64,000 nt of DNA from Polytrichum commune (lineage: Eukaryota > Streptophyta > Polytrichopsida > Polytrichales > Polytrichaceae): assembly GCA_950295325.1 (NCBI GenBank), contig OX485809.1, forward strand, positions 39,465,081-39,529,080. Reading direction: 5' to 3'. A program made the translations under genes and the position numbers. A model generated the notes under the pieces. That model searched no databases and was not told the DNA's origin. It was given only the letters and a program-made list of their open reading frames with translations. Below, one piece after another: positions 48,130 to 61,362 of this stretch. Within the stretch, counting starts at the first letter, position 1, and each line of letters opens with the position of its first letter.

Positions 48130-48420
48130 CTTGACCCTCGATTCTAGTAGGAAAAATTATGTAGAAAGTTGGTTTTTGATAGCCCAAATCACTCTTTGTG
48201 TATGCTAATTTAAGCATTCATAAAACTTGGGTGACTTTAGGGTTATTTATTATAGTAAAGAAGATGAAATCATGGATTTAGTCTCAAACCTCAAGTTTAT
48301 GAGAATTAACACAAAGTCACTGTAGTTTTTTTAATGCTTAAATTACCATACGCAAAGAGTGGTGTAGGGCTATGTAAAATTGGCTTTCTAGGTTGCAAAC
48401 TAGGATGTGTGGGCCAAGCT
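48130..48420. mobile_element. Long imperfect foldback element
   Basis: A left arm containing CACTCTTTGTGTATGCTAAT and TTTAAGCATTCATAAAACTT is matched by the inverted right arm (CACTCTTTGCGTATGGTAAT, TTTAAGCATTAAAAAAACT). The arms extend outwards through AGCC-TA and GAAAG-AATT blocks to about 48130 and 48410. Non-coding, with edges approximate. Confidence 0.6.
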
Positions 48421-48459
48421 AGCCTTCCATAGGCCAATTTAGGATTTGGATCAGTGGTT

Positions 48460-48690
48460 CACATGGGCATATTCTATTTTAGATCCTAAAACTCTCTCAA
48501 AGTTTGAGAGGTGGGAAGAGGAGGTCCCAAAAGTTCCACTCAACTTTCAAAATAGTCTCCAATGTATAATGAGCTTGTGAGCTCTTAAATATAAAGTTTA
48601 CTCAAAGAAGGATTGAACCCACGGTTTCATCCCTCTCTGAGAGACTTCATGGATAACTCTTTTGTGTTATCATAATTCTCTTAAACTCAA
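48460..48690 (-). repeat. Dispersed relative of the RLK intron 1 repeat
   Basis: Read on the minus strand it contains TTTTGAAAGTTGAGTGGAAC, GGGACCTCCTCTTCC and AAGTCTCTCAGAGAGGGATG in the same order as the units at 18900-19030. This links the receptor intron to a repeat family present elsewhere in the window. Confidence 0.55.
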
Positions 48691-49411
48691 GGTTTGCATA
48701 ACATTATATCAGCTACAAAATGGTTGTGTTCCACTCTATATTTAACATTTGACACATGCTTGCATTATCTTATCTTCATGGGAAAAAAACTTAGAAAATA
48801 AGAAGAAATTGGCACCGCTACGAATAATAAGAATATTATGAATAACGTTGGTATTTTCAATGATAGTGTTGCCATGAATAATACGTTTAATGAAAAATCT
48901 TGGGATGAACAATATTTCATGTGAATAATACTGGGATGAAAAGCGATTCCTATGAGTAATGCCGGGAGTGTAGCTTCATCCAAATTTCCAAGTGTTAACT
49001 TGAATATATAAATAATAAATGAATATTTTTACTTTGTTCAAGGGAGCCACAGAATATAATTGAAATATTCCAAGGTCATGTGGCTGAATAATGCCAAGTG
49101 GGACTATGTAAACCCATGATTTCATCTGCTTTACTTTATGGATAACTCTATTATGGAATGTCCATGATAAACACTGTGCAGTGTGAACACACTATGATTT
49201 ACACAACCACTTAATGATTGGACTCTGTCCAATACCGTAACGAAAATGTTGAAAATCGTCAATGGGCCTAAGGGTCGTTGGGAACTGTGTTGATCCGTAG
49301 CCCTTTGAAATGCCGGGTAAGCCGGTGGAATATCGGGTCGAGCCTTGGTCTCCTCTGTTTCTCAGTTCTCCTTGGTTACATTTTCTCAGTGTTGCAATTT
49401 AGGGTTTGGCT
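48691..49411. other. Upstream region of the PDI-like gene
   Basis: AT-rich spacer grading into the leader of the gene starting at 49412. No other gene or bounded element is supported. Confidence 0.4.
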
Positions 49412-52399
49412 ATGGCGATGGAGGTATCTGGGGCGCTCTTCGCCTGCCTGTTACTGCTCCACGGTGTTGCTTCGGTGCAACTGGACGATCTGGAAGAAGG
49501 TGTGAAGTTCGGTGAAGTTGTGGAGCTCACGGAGTCCACAATTGAGGCCGCTTTGAGCAAATATGACCACATTTTGGTGGACTTCTATGCACCCTGGTGC
49601 CAACACTGCAAAAGCTTGGCCCCTGAGGTAAGTCCCATTTGGAGCTCCATATGATGGAGTCTGTGTTTGTGTGTGTCTACTTATAATGGCGATCAATGCG
49701 GGTCTATAGATGAGAAAGAAAGGGAGGAAAGATACTCCAATATTGCTACCGGCGTCAATTCTGTGAATTATATTGTTGCTTCATCTTCGAGTTGGTCTAA
49801 GTCTATATGGAAGCCCGAAACGGGCAGCACGAGAATTAGAGGATCTGAAGGCTACTGCCTCCTTTCAAAAGTGAGCACCTGAATGGAGCCTGCACCTATC
49901 TCCGCAATGGCCAAGCCAATGAGGTTTCCACTTGGCTGGTTGGGAATGTCCGGTTCACCCGAATACCCCCACTGTGGCCCATAGGTGGTAGGGTGCACTG
50001 GAAATCAAGTTCTAGGAAGGTCAACCAAATTCCTGCCTCAGGTGGCTTAACCTTGGAGTTCCCATGGGATCAGGTGAAGGCCTTGGGTCTAAGCCACTCC
50101 ACTTTCGAGTAGAAAACATTTCTCAATCAGGTCAAACTTTTATGTTTTACAGGGTTCTGATTTCTTACTTGTGGGAGTAATTTTGTGGTCTATGACTCTA
50201 TTGTGGTCACTTCTTAATTTCTAAGTTTATCATTTGTAGCTGTTGAGGTATCTTTCCTAGCTCAAGGTGTTCTGTTTCAACTCTTCCAATCTCACTGCTT
50301 TTTTCTTTTTTTTCCCTGGATATTTGGAGCAGTTGGACAAGGCAGCTCCCCAGCTAGCTGATGGTGTGCCACCGATCATGGTGGCCAAGATTGATGCCGA
50401 CAAGTACAGAAGCATGATTGAAAAGTATGACATCAGGTATGTTTTTGGGCACTGTTCACTTCTATGACAAATTACGAGAGGAAAGTCTTGTTCTGAAAAT
50501 TCTTTGTCAATAACTGTTCTCATTATATGTTGCATGTTGCAGTCAGGTGATCTACTGCAAAGCTGGTTGCATGAATTGGCAATCTCTTCTTTTCCTTCAA
50601 CAACTTGTTAATTGCTTCAGTGGACTATGGAAGTGTGACATGAATCTTGTACCTTGCATAATTTTGTTCTGGGGCTTGAGATTTATTGGTCAGTGTTTCT
50701 ATAAGTGGGCTCCCTAGTCACAGTGCTGTGTATGTGATTCTATGTGTCCAGTTTCTACCCGACGCTGAAGTTTTTCACCAATGGATATCCTACAGATTAC
50801 GATGGCCCACATAGTGCCCACACCTTGGTCACTTATGTCAGACGTTTAACAGCTCCTGCCATTGAAGTCTATTCATCTGAGGTCCCCTTGCGGAAGTTTT
50901 TGAAAACGTTGGAATCAGAGTTGCCTGTCTTCGTAGGCTTTGGTGTGGAAGCATCTTCATTGGAGAAGGTGGCACACAAGTACAGAAACAGGGGTTGGTT
51001 TGCTGTGTTGGAAGAAATATCAGATGAAGCAATGATGGACTTTAACTTTGAAAATCAATCTGCTGTTGTAGTACTGCGCGGAGGGGATGAAGTTCAAGAT
51101 GTCTTTTATGGTCCTTTTGAAGGTAAGTGCGGTCCAGAAACTGGGATATGGGGCTTTCTTTTTTCAGTTTGATTAGTCATCTCCCCACTACTGTTTGCCA
51201 CCATTTTAATGGCAGGGCAAGAAGGTATTATGTCTTGAGCTTCTAAAGCCTTTTGTTTGTTCTCTTAATATTCATCTTCCATGACTCTGGTTAACAAATG
51301 GTTCATTCACTCATTCTTCCACTGTTTCACATCTTCCATGACTCTATTTAACACATGATTCATTCACTCATACTTCCAATGATTCATGATTCAGGCCCAG
51401 AATTGGTTAATTTTGTAAAGCGGAACTTGCTGGCATTGGTGACACCATTGACTTTGGATAGTCTGAAGTTTGTGAAAGAGGACGGTAGACCAAATGTGGT
51501 GACCATCCTGGATAAGGAGAACACACTCGAGTCTGATGAGTTCATCAAGAAGATGAAAGCAGCTGCTAAAACTCATCGAACTTTTGTGTTCACCTCTGTG
51601 GTTGCATCCCAGTGGCCAAAATTTGTGCGACCATTCAGATTAGGAAGGAAGCCTGTTCTGCCCACAGTGATTATTTGGGATGAGAAATATTACTCCAAAG
51701 TAAGTGCGTTCACCTTCTCAATTAAGGTTTTGTATTCAGGTCACCAAGTTATATGGAAAGGCTGTGAAGTGTTCGTTTGTGAAACTCCGAACCTTCCTCC
51801 AAATATGGAATACAGTTGCAAATGTGAAATGTGATAATTTGATAATCTGAGTTTTGTTGAGGATTTGAATCATTTGAACCTATAGAGGTACAGCTGTGGA
51901 CAACCTCCTCCATCAACATGAGCTCCAGGATTGGCCATGAGAAACCTATAAGTAATCATAAGTTTATATCAAGAATGTTAAATTTTGTGGTATGTCGTTG
52001 GAAGTCGAAGTAGTGCCGGTTACAATATACATTGAGAGTCTGAGCAAGGACTGAGACTTTATTATTCTTTCTGTCTTTTTTGGTCTTTTTTGAAACCAGA
52101 GCGACAAAGTGGATGCGTTTGTTGGAGACTCAATGGAGGTGGAGGTTGCAAGGCTGCTGCAAGGATTCAAAGAAAACACAGTTAAGCGAGAAGAGGTGAA
52201 AGCACCAACCTTTTATGAAAAGGCAACAGAGAACTATGTGACAATGGCACAGGCACTAGGCTTGTTGGCCATGATGGCTGTGACACTCTGGAGAAAGAAC
52301 AGGGAAAAGAGAACTGAATTGCAACGTGCGGCTGCCTCTCAGTTGGGTCAACAGTCCAACGCAGCGGATGCCAATGTGGAGACCAGCAAAGAAGATTAG
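49412..52399 (+). CDS. PDIL5-2/PDI8-type membrane-anchored thioredoxin protein (5 exons)
   Basis: Protein disulfide isomerase-like protein of the secretory pathway, expected to act on disulfides of client proteins in the ER lumen. Exons 49412-49627, 50333-50436, 50752-51122, 51395-51699 and 52100-52399 join in frame to 431 residues. Residues 1-22 are a signal peptide. One thioredoxin domain follows with active site WCQHCK (Cys63, Cys66) and the cis-proline block FYPTLKFF. The next region (VFVGFG, VFYGPFE, VKRNLLALVTPLT, VFTSVVASQWPKFV) is colinear with Arabidopsis PDIL5-2 (At1g35620). A membrane segment lies at ~377-396 with a basic stop WRKNREKR, giving a type I protein with a short cytosolic tail. 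There is no KDEL and no KKXX. The CQHC centre replaces the usual CGHC. The start is the ATG immediately before the signal peptide. Confidence 0.93.
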
Positions 52400-54235
52400 A
52401 CCCAAAGGGTTAAGGCCTTCTTATAAACGGAGCTTGATTAAGAAAATTCAATGTTCATTGCCACCGAGGCAGTGAGATGGCACATGTGAAATATTTACCG
52501 TAGTTCTGAAATATTTAGGAACACTTTTTGGTCCTGAGGAGCCGTACTCTTGAAAGATCCTGAGTATCTCCAAATGATGTGGCTGGTTGAGGCCTTGGGC
52601 ATATTCACAGATGGCTGTAATCTTCGCTACTATAAGGGATTCTGCATTGCAAGTTTGAGGATGCTTAAGAGTATCACCTTTGGCTCAGGTTCCCAGTTGA
52701 GCAGTGAAGCTAGTTCTAACTGCTTAACTCCGTTGATGATTTGGTGTGCACAAATATAGAAGGAATCATGTGGTAGATGAGTTTGAACATATGCCTGCGT
52801 GTGTCTCCTACGTGGTGAACAGAGTGATGATTATTTTGGTTCACATCCTCTGCTTTCTCAACAAATTCACTTGGATTTAGAACTGGGAGATGAATCTGGC
52901 TTTTTTGATCAACATTTGCCTTACATAAAGATCTTTCCTATTTTAGGGTTGTACTTTTTAGGATGTCCCATAAAGCTAAACCCTAAGCATTAATTCTCGA
53001 TACATCAAAGAAGCGCATATTATTACCTCCTCTCTGTGCACATGTTGGTGTTTGCGTCGTTATTGTGTCATTGGCAGGCCAGAGGTTCGAACTCATCCGT
53101 CTCGAAGTTGAGCCGCACCGACTTTCTCTTACCTATTCCACAAAAAAATCCCCGGAGACACTGTAGCAACAGAGAAATCACTGTAGACCAGTCATCCAGT
53201 GGGACCAAGGCAGGATGAATTGATCCAGGTGGCGTCTGATGCACATCTTCATCTGCCAGGCAGGATCCTCCTTGGTTGTCACGTGATTTGTTTCACTTTT
53301 TTTTATTGTTTGTGGGTTGGTAGCCGTGATCCTATAAATTTATAGACCACCTACTAGGTTACTCATGTTAACTTAATACAAGTTGTCTCGGGTGGGTGGT
53401 CACTGGTGGCAGCAGATTACTTCATCTTTTATATAACTTACTGCACGCGTCATGAAAGGGAAGAAAGTTCCTAGAGTGCAAGTTTCTGCATGGTAGGTGT
53501 CATGGGGTGATAAATAAGTTCCTTGTGTTGGCAGTAGTGGGTGGGCCGGGCTCCCTGCTCCTCTTCTCGGTGGTGCTCTCCTTACAATGATCTCCAAAAT
53601 CTGCACCGCCCTGCGCATTGAAGTTGGGATCCAAACGGGGTGAAGAGCGTTCGGTGGCTGGAGAGGTGTTATGGGGACATGTCTCTTATAGATAGGGCAA
53701 ATGAGTTTAGTGCGCATTTCACTTTTCGGCATTGCAGGAGATGCTAGAGGGCAATAACTTATGTCTGCACCTATCTGAAGATAACATAATGTTGCTGTGT
53801 GAGTAACCTAGTTATTATTTTGTGGGTTTCAAGTGGCGTGTGATAACTTAGATACTCAAGGGTAGCTTACACAACGCACGCTTTTGCTTCCACTACACTG
53901 CAGGGAGGTGGTGGTTCGAATGCTCAAAGGGCATATTCTACAATTATGGAATCAGCTTTTTAAGAATATACCGCATTCCGCAGAGTAGCGCAGGCATACA
54001 ACGTAGGAACGGACGGATGTTGTTTCGGAGCTTTGGGCAGAGACAGATAGACAGTTTTTTCCGTTGTCGTAAGTAGATGTTGATGGTCGATTGTTGCAAG
54101 TTCCGAGCTCTGTTTTGGGTGGTGGGTCTCTGATGATCGTGGGTTGGCGCATGGGAGTAGGCTTGCAAGGACGCATGGTGTGATTGATCGATAAATATTG
54201 GGATTTGGTTTGCGACTACACTACATTGCAGCAGG
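52400..54235. other. Spacer between PDI-like and HHP-like genes
   Basis: The first few hundred bases are probably 3' untranslated sequence of the PDI-like gene; the last few hundred are leader of the HHP-like gene. Short frames between lack known motifs. AGGTTCGAACTC near 53093 resembles a tRNA/SINE B box, but no matching A box or tRNA fold was found. Confidence 0.4.
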
Positions 54236-56313
54236 ATGCAACCACAAGAAGGAACCACGCTGAGAGCTCGCAAAGCTCCGCAAGAGCTCGGCGATGTGTC
54301 GACTTCGGAGAGCCTGGCTGGAGAGCAAGGCTCCACTTGCGGATACGATGATGATGCATTTAAAAACAATGGATGTTGTGATGACACCCCACCGAGGAGT
54401 CCCGGAGGAAGCAGACGAGCGCAGGAGCTATGGCGTAAAGTGAAGCAGCAGTACGACTTGGTGGAGTATCATGTCCTCCCAGAGTATTTGAGAGACAATG
54501 AGTATATTTTGCGGCATTACAGGTCAGATTGGCCTCTGCGAGAGACATTGCTTAGCATGTTCACCATCCACAACGAGACTCTCAATATCTGGACGTAAGT
54601 TTTTTCGGACCTTGACCCAAAATCTTGCCGGTTTCTGCTATCATTATCGGTCCTTCGCCTCTGTGGCATGGATCTGGAATAATTTGGGACAGAATGCATT
54701 GCGGTTGTGTGGCGACCCAAGTAGTCCCTGCCACCTGTGGAATCCCTTGCAGAAAATTGTACAATGCCGCTCATTTGGAGTCCTTAGAGTGGTAAAAAGT
54801 GCTGCTTTTCGTGCAATGTGTGTTTTAGAGGAGGCTTAGAGGGTATATTTTACAGAGAGGTGTTTATGTCAAGGATATTTGTTTCAGCATTTCAGCTGTT
54901 AAAGGTTAAGGCTTTGGACTTCAGGAATCCTGTACAGAGTGAGGATATGTGCGTAGGTGGGCAGGGAAGAGTGAGAAATTTTGTCCTGGCTTGTGTCGGT
55001 CGATGATAACAAAGAGGCTGGTGCTTCCTTGTACGTATGCAGGCATATGATTGGGTTCCTTCTCTTTCTTGCTCTTACAATTTACACAGTGAGGGAGGTG
55101 CCAAAGGAGGCCGTTCTGCCTGAACGCGTGGCCAACATGTTGCATATGCCCAATCGTAACGACATGCATCAGCTGCATGTGGAGCTTGTAACCTGTTTTC
55201 CGTCTCTGGCCACAGTGCCATCATTTCTTCAGGAACACTTACCGCAAATCATGGCAAAGTGCATCCCCGACACGCCGGTCATCTTAGCTAACAGCACACA
55301 TGAATGCTTCATGGTACATACGCAGGCTACTTCTGTTACTTGCATTGGATTCCCTGCCTCTTGTTCTTCAATTTCTTTTGGAGCAGTGCTTATTGTGATC
55401 GCCATGAATCCATTGTGTCACACATTGTCTTTTCCCTATCATTGCATGCCACCTGGTTTGGCAACCTTGAGACTTGAATAAGGTAGGTCTGTAGGATCAG
55501 CTAAGGAGTTTTTTTGTGCTCACGAAGTCCTACAGATGCATAAAAAATTGACACGGAAGTTGTTGTTATGCTATGAATCTGTGTGGAGTGGAAGAATAGG
55601 TTTTTAAAAGTCGATTGCAATTTTAACATCTGCAATGTGTGAATGTTGTGCAGAAAACGATGAAAGAGGACTTGGGTAAGATGGTGGCACCCTTCTGGCC
55701 AGAACCAGCCACTCGTTTGCCATTCTTGGTGTTTATGGGGGGATCAATGTTCTGTCTCCTATCAAGCAGCTTCTGCCATCTTCTGTCATGCCATTCCAGT
55801 GCACTCACGTTCTGGCTATGGCGCCTTGACTATGCTGGAATTGCTGTCATGATTGCAACCAGTTTCTTTCCCCCGGTGTACTACGTATTCCTCTGCCAAC
55901 CCATGTGGCGACACATCTATTTGACTGGGATTTCATTGATTGGAATTACAACATTGGTTGTGTCCCTTGTCCCTGTGTTCCAAACACCCAAGTACCGACC
56001 AATGCGCGCCATAGCTTTTGCAAGCATGGCCTTTTCTGGAATCATACCGGGAGCACACAAAGTCATATTTTTCCACCATGAGCCGGTTTGCATTGAAACG
56101 CTCTGGTATGAAATTGGTATGGCGCTCTTTTACGCGATTGGGGTCGTAATTTATGTTACGAGAATTCCCGAACGCTGGAAACCTGGTTTCTTTGATCTTG
56201 CTGGCCACAGTCATCAGCTGTTCCATGTTTTGGTTATCGCTGGTGCCTATACACACTACAGAGCCGGTCTGCTCTACATGAATTGGCGCGATGTTCATGG
56301 ATGTCTCCAGTAG
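54236..56313 (+). CDS. Heptahelical transmembrane protein, HHP4/AdipoR (PAQR) family (3 exons)
   Basis: Seven-helix membrane protein of the PAQR/adiponectin-receptor family; plant HHP proteins are linked to hormone and osmotic responses, and animal members are zinc-dependent ceramidases. Exons 54236-54594, 55043-55313 and 55654-56313 join in frame to 429 residues. The N-terminus is polar and cytosolic. EYLRDNEYILRHYRSDWPL then HNETLNIWTH leads into helix 1. A loop of about 70 residues follows before helix 2. The presumed zinc ligands are intact: His252 in SSSFCHL, and His397 and His401 in HSHQLFH; Asp269 in LDYAGI also matches the conserved aspartate of AdipoR. The long first loop is also found in the HHP4/HHP5 type, which sets this apart from shorter HHP1-3. 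Zinc-dependent lipid hydrolysis is a family inference. Confidence 0.93.
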
Positions 56314-58789
56314 CAACTTTGTGGTCCAGTCACTAGGTAGAGAGAAATGGCGCATTTCTCCAGGTACTCTAACAAACATTTCACCACCTCGAGGTGGTGG
56401 GGTAGTGATTTATGCAGCAGGAATGTCAACTCCACATTCTTCTTGCGAAGAAATACGAAATTTCAGTTCAAGCCATGTGGTGACAAATCATATGCGGAGA
56501 AGTATGAAGAGAAAACAACAACATTCTTTTGCCAACTGATGCGGCGACACATCTATCCAACTGGGATAAGACTGGTTCGAATCTCTTAACAATATTTGTG
56601 TCCATTGCCTCTGTATTTCAAACAGGGCATCCCTGAGACCGTGTTCTCCCATGACGAGCCTCTCTGCAGATGCCCTATGTTTTGACCCGGCAGCAAACAT
56701 TCTTTAGGTAGTAGGAATTTCAGGTTGTAAGGAAATGTGTTATATATATACATATGTATTTATCTCTTTCACATCCTGGGTTTTTGAACTCGTAGGAAAA
56801 TTGCAACTGGAAGGACACTATCTGTCCTTTCTACACAATCTCTAATTCCAGTCGAATGGTTCCCTTTCACACATTTTGTGCAGCTGTCTTTGTTGTGAAA
56901 TCCTCTGTGCTGTGATGCAAGAAAGATGCAGTTGCATTTAACCATCACAGGATCCTGAAATTGAAAGGGACTGGCATGACTTGACACGATAATAAAAGGG
57001 ATAGTGGGCCTTATGTGGTCACTCTTCTTGATCGGACACGGAACTTCCATTTGAGCAGTATGCGGCAAGGCTTGTTGTTAAGAATGAATACCAAAAAGAT
57101 GTGTTTGTGATGACATTGGACTATGATGTATGCAAAAGTGTATACATCATTCTAAGAGTCCAACCATGCTTTCCAGCTAGCAAGCAATTTTAGCTTAGCC
57201 AACATGCTTGTTAAGCAGAATAGGGTCTGCATTTCAAGGGCTTGTTTTGTAACCCACCTCTCTATGGCGGTTTATTAACAATTTTTCACTGGTCTCCCTC
57301 TTTAGTATGACATGTTTGGGAAGCACCAGAAAAGTTGTATTATCGAGGGAATATGAAAACTCAAGTAACATGACCTTAAATATACATATATATATATATG
57401 TATAACAAGTTTAAGCAATATAGATGCTATGAAATAATAACTTATAACTCCAAATAAATAAAAATGTTTTCAAGAACTCTTGAAATAGGAGACCAAAGAT
57501 TTATGGTGTTGCCTACCCAAGTTAGCAATTGTCATCTCATCTAAATTTCATATTAACTTTTGAAAACTAATAATTTCATTAACACCAAAATATAAAGAGT
57601 TATTTAATAAGAAATTGGACAAGTATGATACATGATGTTTAGCAACATACTAGAGAGGAGGCCACTCTAACCCTAACCATGTCCATTTTGCATTAGTAAC
57701 CCTAATTCTCATTAAGTTCCCAATGGTAAGTGAAGTTCCCAAGTAGTTCCCAAGTGAAAATGGATTTATTTTAGATGTACATAACATAGATGAAAGGAAT
57801 TCCAGCATTAACTACCTCTATAATATGACAAATCGGAGATTCTAAATGTCGCATTATTGAGTGTCGTAGTCGTCTAAAATAGGGAGTTTTGAACTAGAAG
57901 TTTGGTCGCACAAAAATGTGTCGTGATATCGAGGGTGTCATGTAAACAAGTGTCGTATTAATGAGGTTAGATTGTAGTATATACCCATTAGCCAAAGGGA
58001 GCCAAAAGCCAAAAGCCAAAAAACTACAAAACATTGCCCAAATTTAAAAAGATAGATATGTGCAATCCCAATTCTTTAGCTATCACTCTAGTCAAGTAGG
58101 AGCTCAAGTACAAACCTAATAAATGCAGTATTAGACGACACAATGGTAAGACCGGGTCATACTAACTAACATGAATGCTAGCTAACAAGCAAGTGCAGTT
58201 TGGCCCCAAATTCAATAATTAACTCTTCGTTGCTTGAGCCTAAATCCATATACCTAGTCAATTATATCTTGCACACTCAATTTTATTGCTCGTTCATGAT
58301 TTTTACCAAACATTTTCCAACATGTTTTATAAGATAAGCATGTCAATAACTAGTTTATTTTTTAAATAAAATTTCAATAATAGAAATTAGTAAAGTGCAA
58401 TTTTCTTTTAAAATTTATGAAAACATACCCAGAATTCATAAATTTTCACAAACTATCTAATTCATGTATAAAATATCATGGTAAGGTCAAAATTACAATC
58501 ATGTCTAGATTTGAAAATTGATAGGAAAAACTATATATATATATATATATATATATTGTAGTTCAAATCTTTGATCTATGTAGATTTTAGATTGAATAAA
58601 AAACTCAATTTTGTGATTTTTATATGTATAAGGTGGAATAGAAAGAATATCTTTAAATTTTTAATTTGATTAGTTGAGCTCGTAAACAATGAAAACCATT
58701 CTCAAGGTGGAATGATCAAGTTTTGACCAACAAAACACCTAGAGTAGGCTCCTCAAACAATTAAGGGTGATTATAGTTGTTCACCTATG
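56314..58789. other. 3' flank of the HHP-like gene and gene-free spacer
   Basis: 56314 to about 57060 is probably the 3' flank of the HHP gene. A segment near 56530-56590 (GATGCGGCGACACATCTATC..ACTGGGAT) repeats exon 3 sequence at 55907-55930, so a piece of exon 3 has been duplicated downstream. TA microsatellites lie at about 57385-57400 and 58531-58556. No further gene is seen. Confidence 0.5.
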
Positions 58790-59110
58790 ATATGAAACAC
58801 AGAATTAGCACAAGATGGTTAGCAAATCCAAATCGAGGCCGTAGCCATTTGCCTCAAAGTGTTTGGAGCTCATATGAGTATCTAATTCATTATCAAAAGG
58901 AAGAATTTTATGTTCATTGAATGGTCATATACCCCCCCCCCCCCCAATAATGTTGACTATAAAGCCTTGAATGGTTATTTTAATTTTAAGCATGTAGTCT
59001 AGTCTATTTCAAACACATGTCGTTTTTGTATCCATTCTTGGAGCCACACCTTACCACGCTCCCACTCAATTATAGGTGTCTAGTTAAGATAATTTACCAA
59101 ATTAGACATG
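58790..59110 (-). repeat. Family B dispersed repeat, copy 3 (poly-C on this strand)
   Basis: Read on the minus strand it matches 6500-6830 and 11490-11850, including GAGTGGGAGCGTGGTAAGGT, ATAGTCAAC, the poly-G tract (58931-58945 as C), CATATGAGCTCCAAA and CCTCGATTTGGATTTGCTAA. Confidence 0.7.
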
Positions 59111-59222
59111 TTTGCCTTAGCTCATAGTTGGGTGGTTTGGGCCAATAAGGGCACACTTTCATGTGTTGGCGAAGTCGGTGAAACCCCACTAATTGACAAA
59201 CCACATTTTCCACTCGGAACTA

Positions 59223-59568
59223 CACTAAATATGATCTTTAGAGTCACCAATCCTAATTTTCTTGCTCCATACTAATTGTAAACTGCGGTGTCGTGTCACC
59301 AACACTAAATGTGAACCCAACGTTATTTGTCATTCCTTGGGGGATTCTAGATTTATAGTGTTGCAATTACTCTCACTTACCAAGTGATAATTCATCCAAA
59401 ATTCAATCATCCATGACAACATTTCTTCATAAGTCGTTGACAAGAGAAGGTAGGGTTTTGGCCCATGGATGAACTCATCCATCAACCATGACAATATTTG
59501 TTCCCTCATTCATAAGATGTGTCATCTAAAAAGTTACGATAGTGGCATACAACACCCTATATTAAGTG
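59223..59568 (-). mobile_element. Family A element, full-length copy in reverse orientation
   Basis: It begins CACTAAATATGATCTTTAGA and is colinear with the inverse of 4085-4435 throughout, including AATCTAGAATCCCCCAAGGA against AATCTATAATCCCCCAAAAC. The right end is more decayed. Length 346 bp, non-coding. Confidence 0.75.
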
Positions 59569-60654
59569 GACTTGTCAACTAGAGTGAGAAGAGGTGATGA
59601 AGAGAGAGATTAAAGCGTGTCTTCATCCTAAGGCCGGGGTTGCTCATCTTTGATCCCCAAAGTCGAAACATGGTTCACCAAGAGTTGGTCTAGCTTGCGG
59701 TCTTCACAAGAATTTGCATAGGTTAGAGGTCCTAGTTGGTGGGCTATAGATGCACTAGGAGAAATGCTCTCACTGCATTTGTACACTAGAAGAAATAGTT
59801 CTCCTAATTTCACTCCTAATTTCATTCTTTTACATGATATCAATGCAAGGGGTGCTCTAGATAAGCGAATCTCTAACATGAAGAATTTAAAGGATAGTCT
59901 TTGGAGTATCTTTTGGGTAGTACAAAGGTGCAATAGTTGTACCCAATTTGGGACCCTCAACAAAAAGATTTTCTTGAATAAAGTCGTGATGAAAGTATAA
60001 TGGTCATGTTAGTAGTAGTAGAAGAAGAAGAACCTTCTTCGAAGTCGTTCCACCAAATTGCAGCACCAAGCTTGCCACCAATCTCCCTATCGCCAGATGC
60101 CACCCTTATAATCTTAATAAAATCTCCATCACCAATCATCAACAAGGACCTAAACCAATCTGCAACTTAATCACTCTCATAGTACATACAAACTTCATAG
60201 GAATGCTCCTCCACATCTCATACATACACATAAAAAAACCCAGATGTAAAACTATTGATTATTACATGTGAAACTTCTCTACCCTCGTTCTACTTGTCAT
60301 AGATATCTCCCCAAACCTAGAACCTACATACCACATCTTTCAAGAAATGCCAAAACATTCTAACAAAAACACTCTCAATACTACCAAGAAAACTCCACGA
60401 CAATAAAACCTAAATATGCCACACTATTTAGCACATTCCTTCTCTTTGTACAACCTCCCATGCACAACACAAACCTCAACCAAGAGCTCCCTCCCCTAAC
60501 CAACACATGCCCAACCCCTCCGAGGATACCACACCCCACACATTATATACACCCTAATAGTCTCCATAAGCCCTTTACCAACAAATTACAACAACACCCT
60601 CCAAAATGAACTCCTTGCATGTAGTCTCACTATACAAAGAAGATTATATAATCT

Positions 60655-60667
60655 CCCCCCCCCCCCT
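60655..60667 (+). repeat. Poly-C tract
   Basis: A homopolymer of about 12 C within the LINE. Similar C or G runs occur near 9340, 11660, 16830 and 58935. Confidence 0.85.
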
Positions 60668-61362
60668 ATTACCATTTATTCAATCTCCCAATTGCTCACC
60701 ACCACCTACATACTGAAACAACTCGCACAAGAACTCTATGATCACATCAAACTTAACATCTCACACAACACCACCCCCTTACAACCATCACTTCCACAAA
60801 TATTCTCAGCATATCCCATAGGAATCATAAAAAATCCCTCAAAATTTTACAACCAATACTCGGCTTCTTAAACAAGAAAACGGTAGAACCGTAAGGCTCT
60901 GTCCTTTACTATGAAAGACTATAATTATAGTTGTCCACTTTGCTCATGCCAATCCATGGCTATTTACTATACCAAACATTTCTTGGATTGTGTGCACCTC
61001 CTTCTCAAATGCGGGTCAAGGATTGAAGCTACTCATTTATCACCCGAAAATTTTAAAATAGATAATCAAGAACTACCGAAATAACTATAGTTAACTAGAT
61101 TTCTTTCAATGCATTTAAGGGAGCAATTAAACATATATATAAAATCCACATTAAATAAAGTGGACCAAAAATAACAAGAACAAGTCAATTCCAAGTGCGA
61201 ACGCAAAATGGTTAGGAAATTTGCTCTTGATACGAAGAAGTTGATGCATAGTCTCTATCCTACAGACAAAGCCAATAAATCACACCAAACCCCGAGCTCA
61301 ACAATAATATCACCACCAACCCAACATACAAACATATACCCATACCCCATCACATGCTTCAC

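Noticed and set aside
53093-53104. tRNA-like B box (AGGTTCGAACTC) suggesting a tRNA or SINE
   Set aside because: No A box at the right spacing and no cloverleaf could be drawn; no second SINE-like copy or poly-A tail.
18584-56313. A functional gene cluster (for example a biosynthetic cluster)
   Set aside because: The genes belong to unrelated housekeeping and signalling families on both strands, with no shared pathway.
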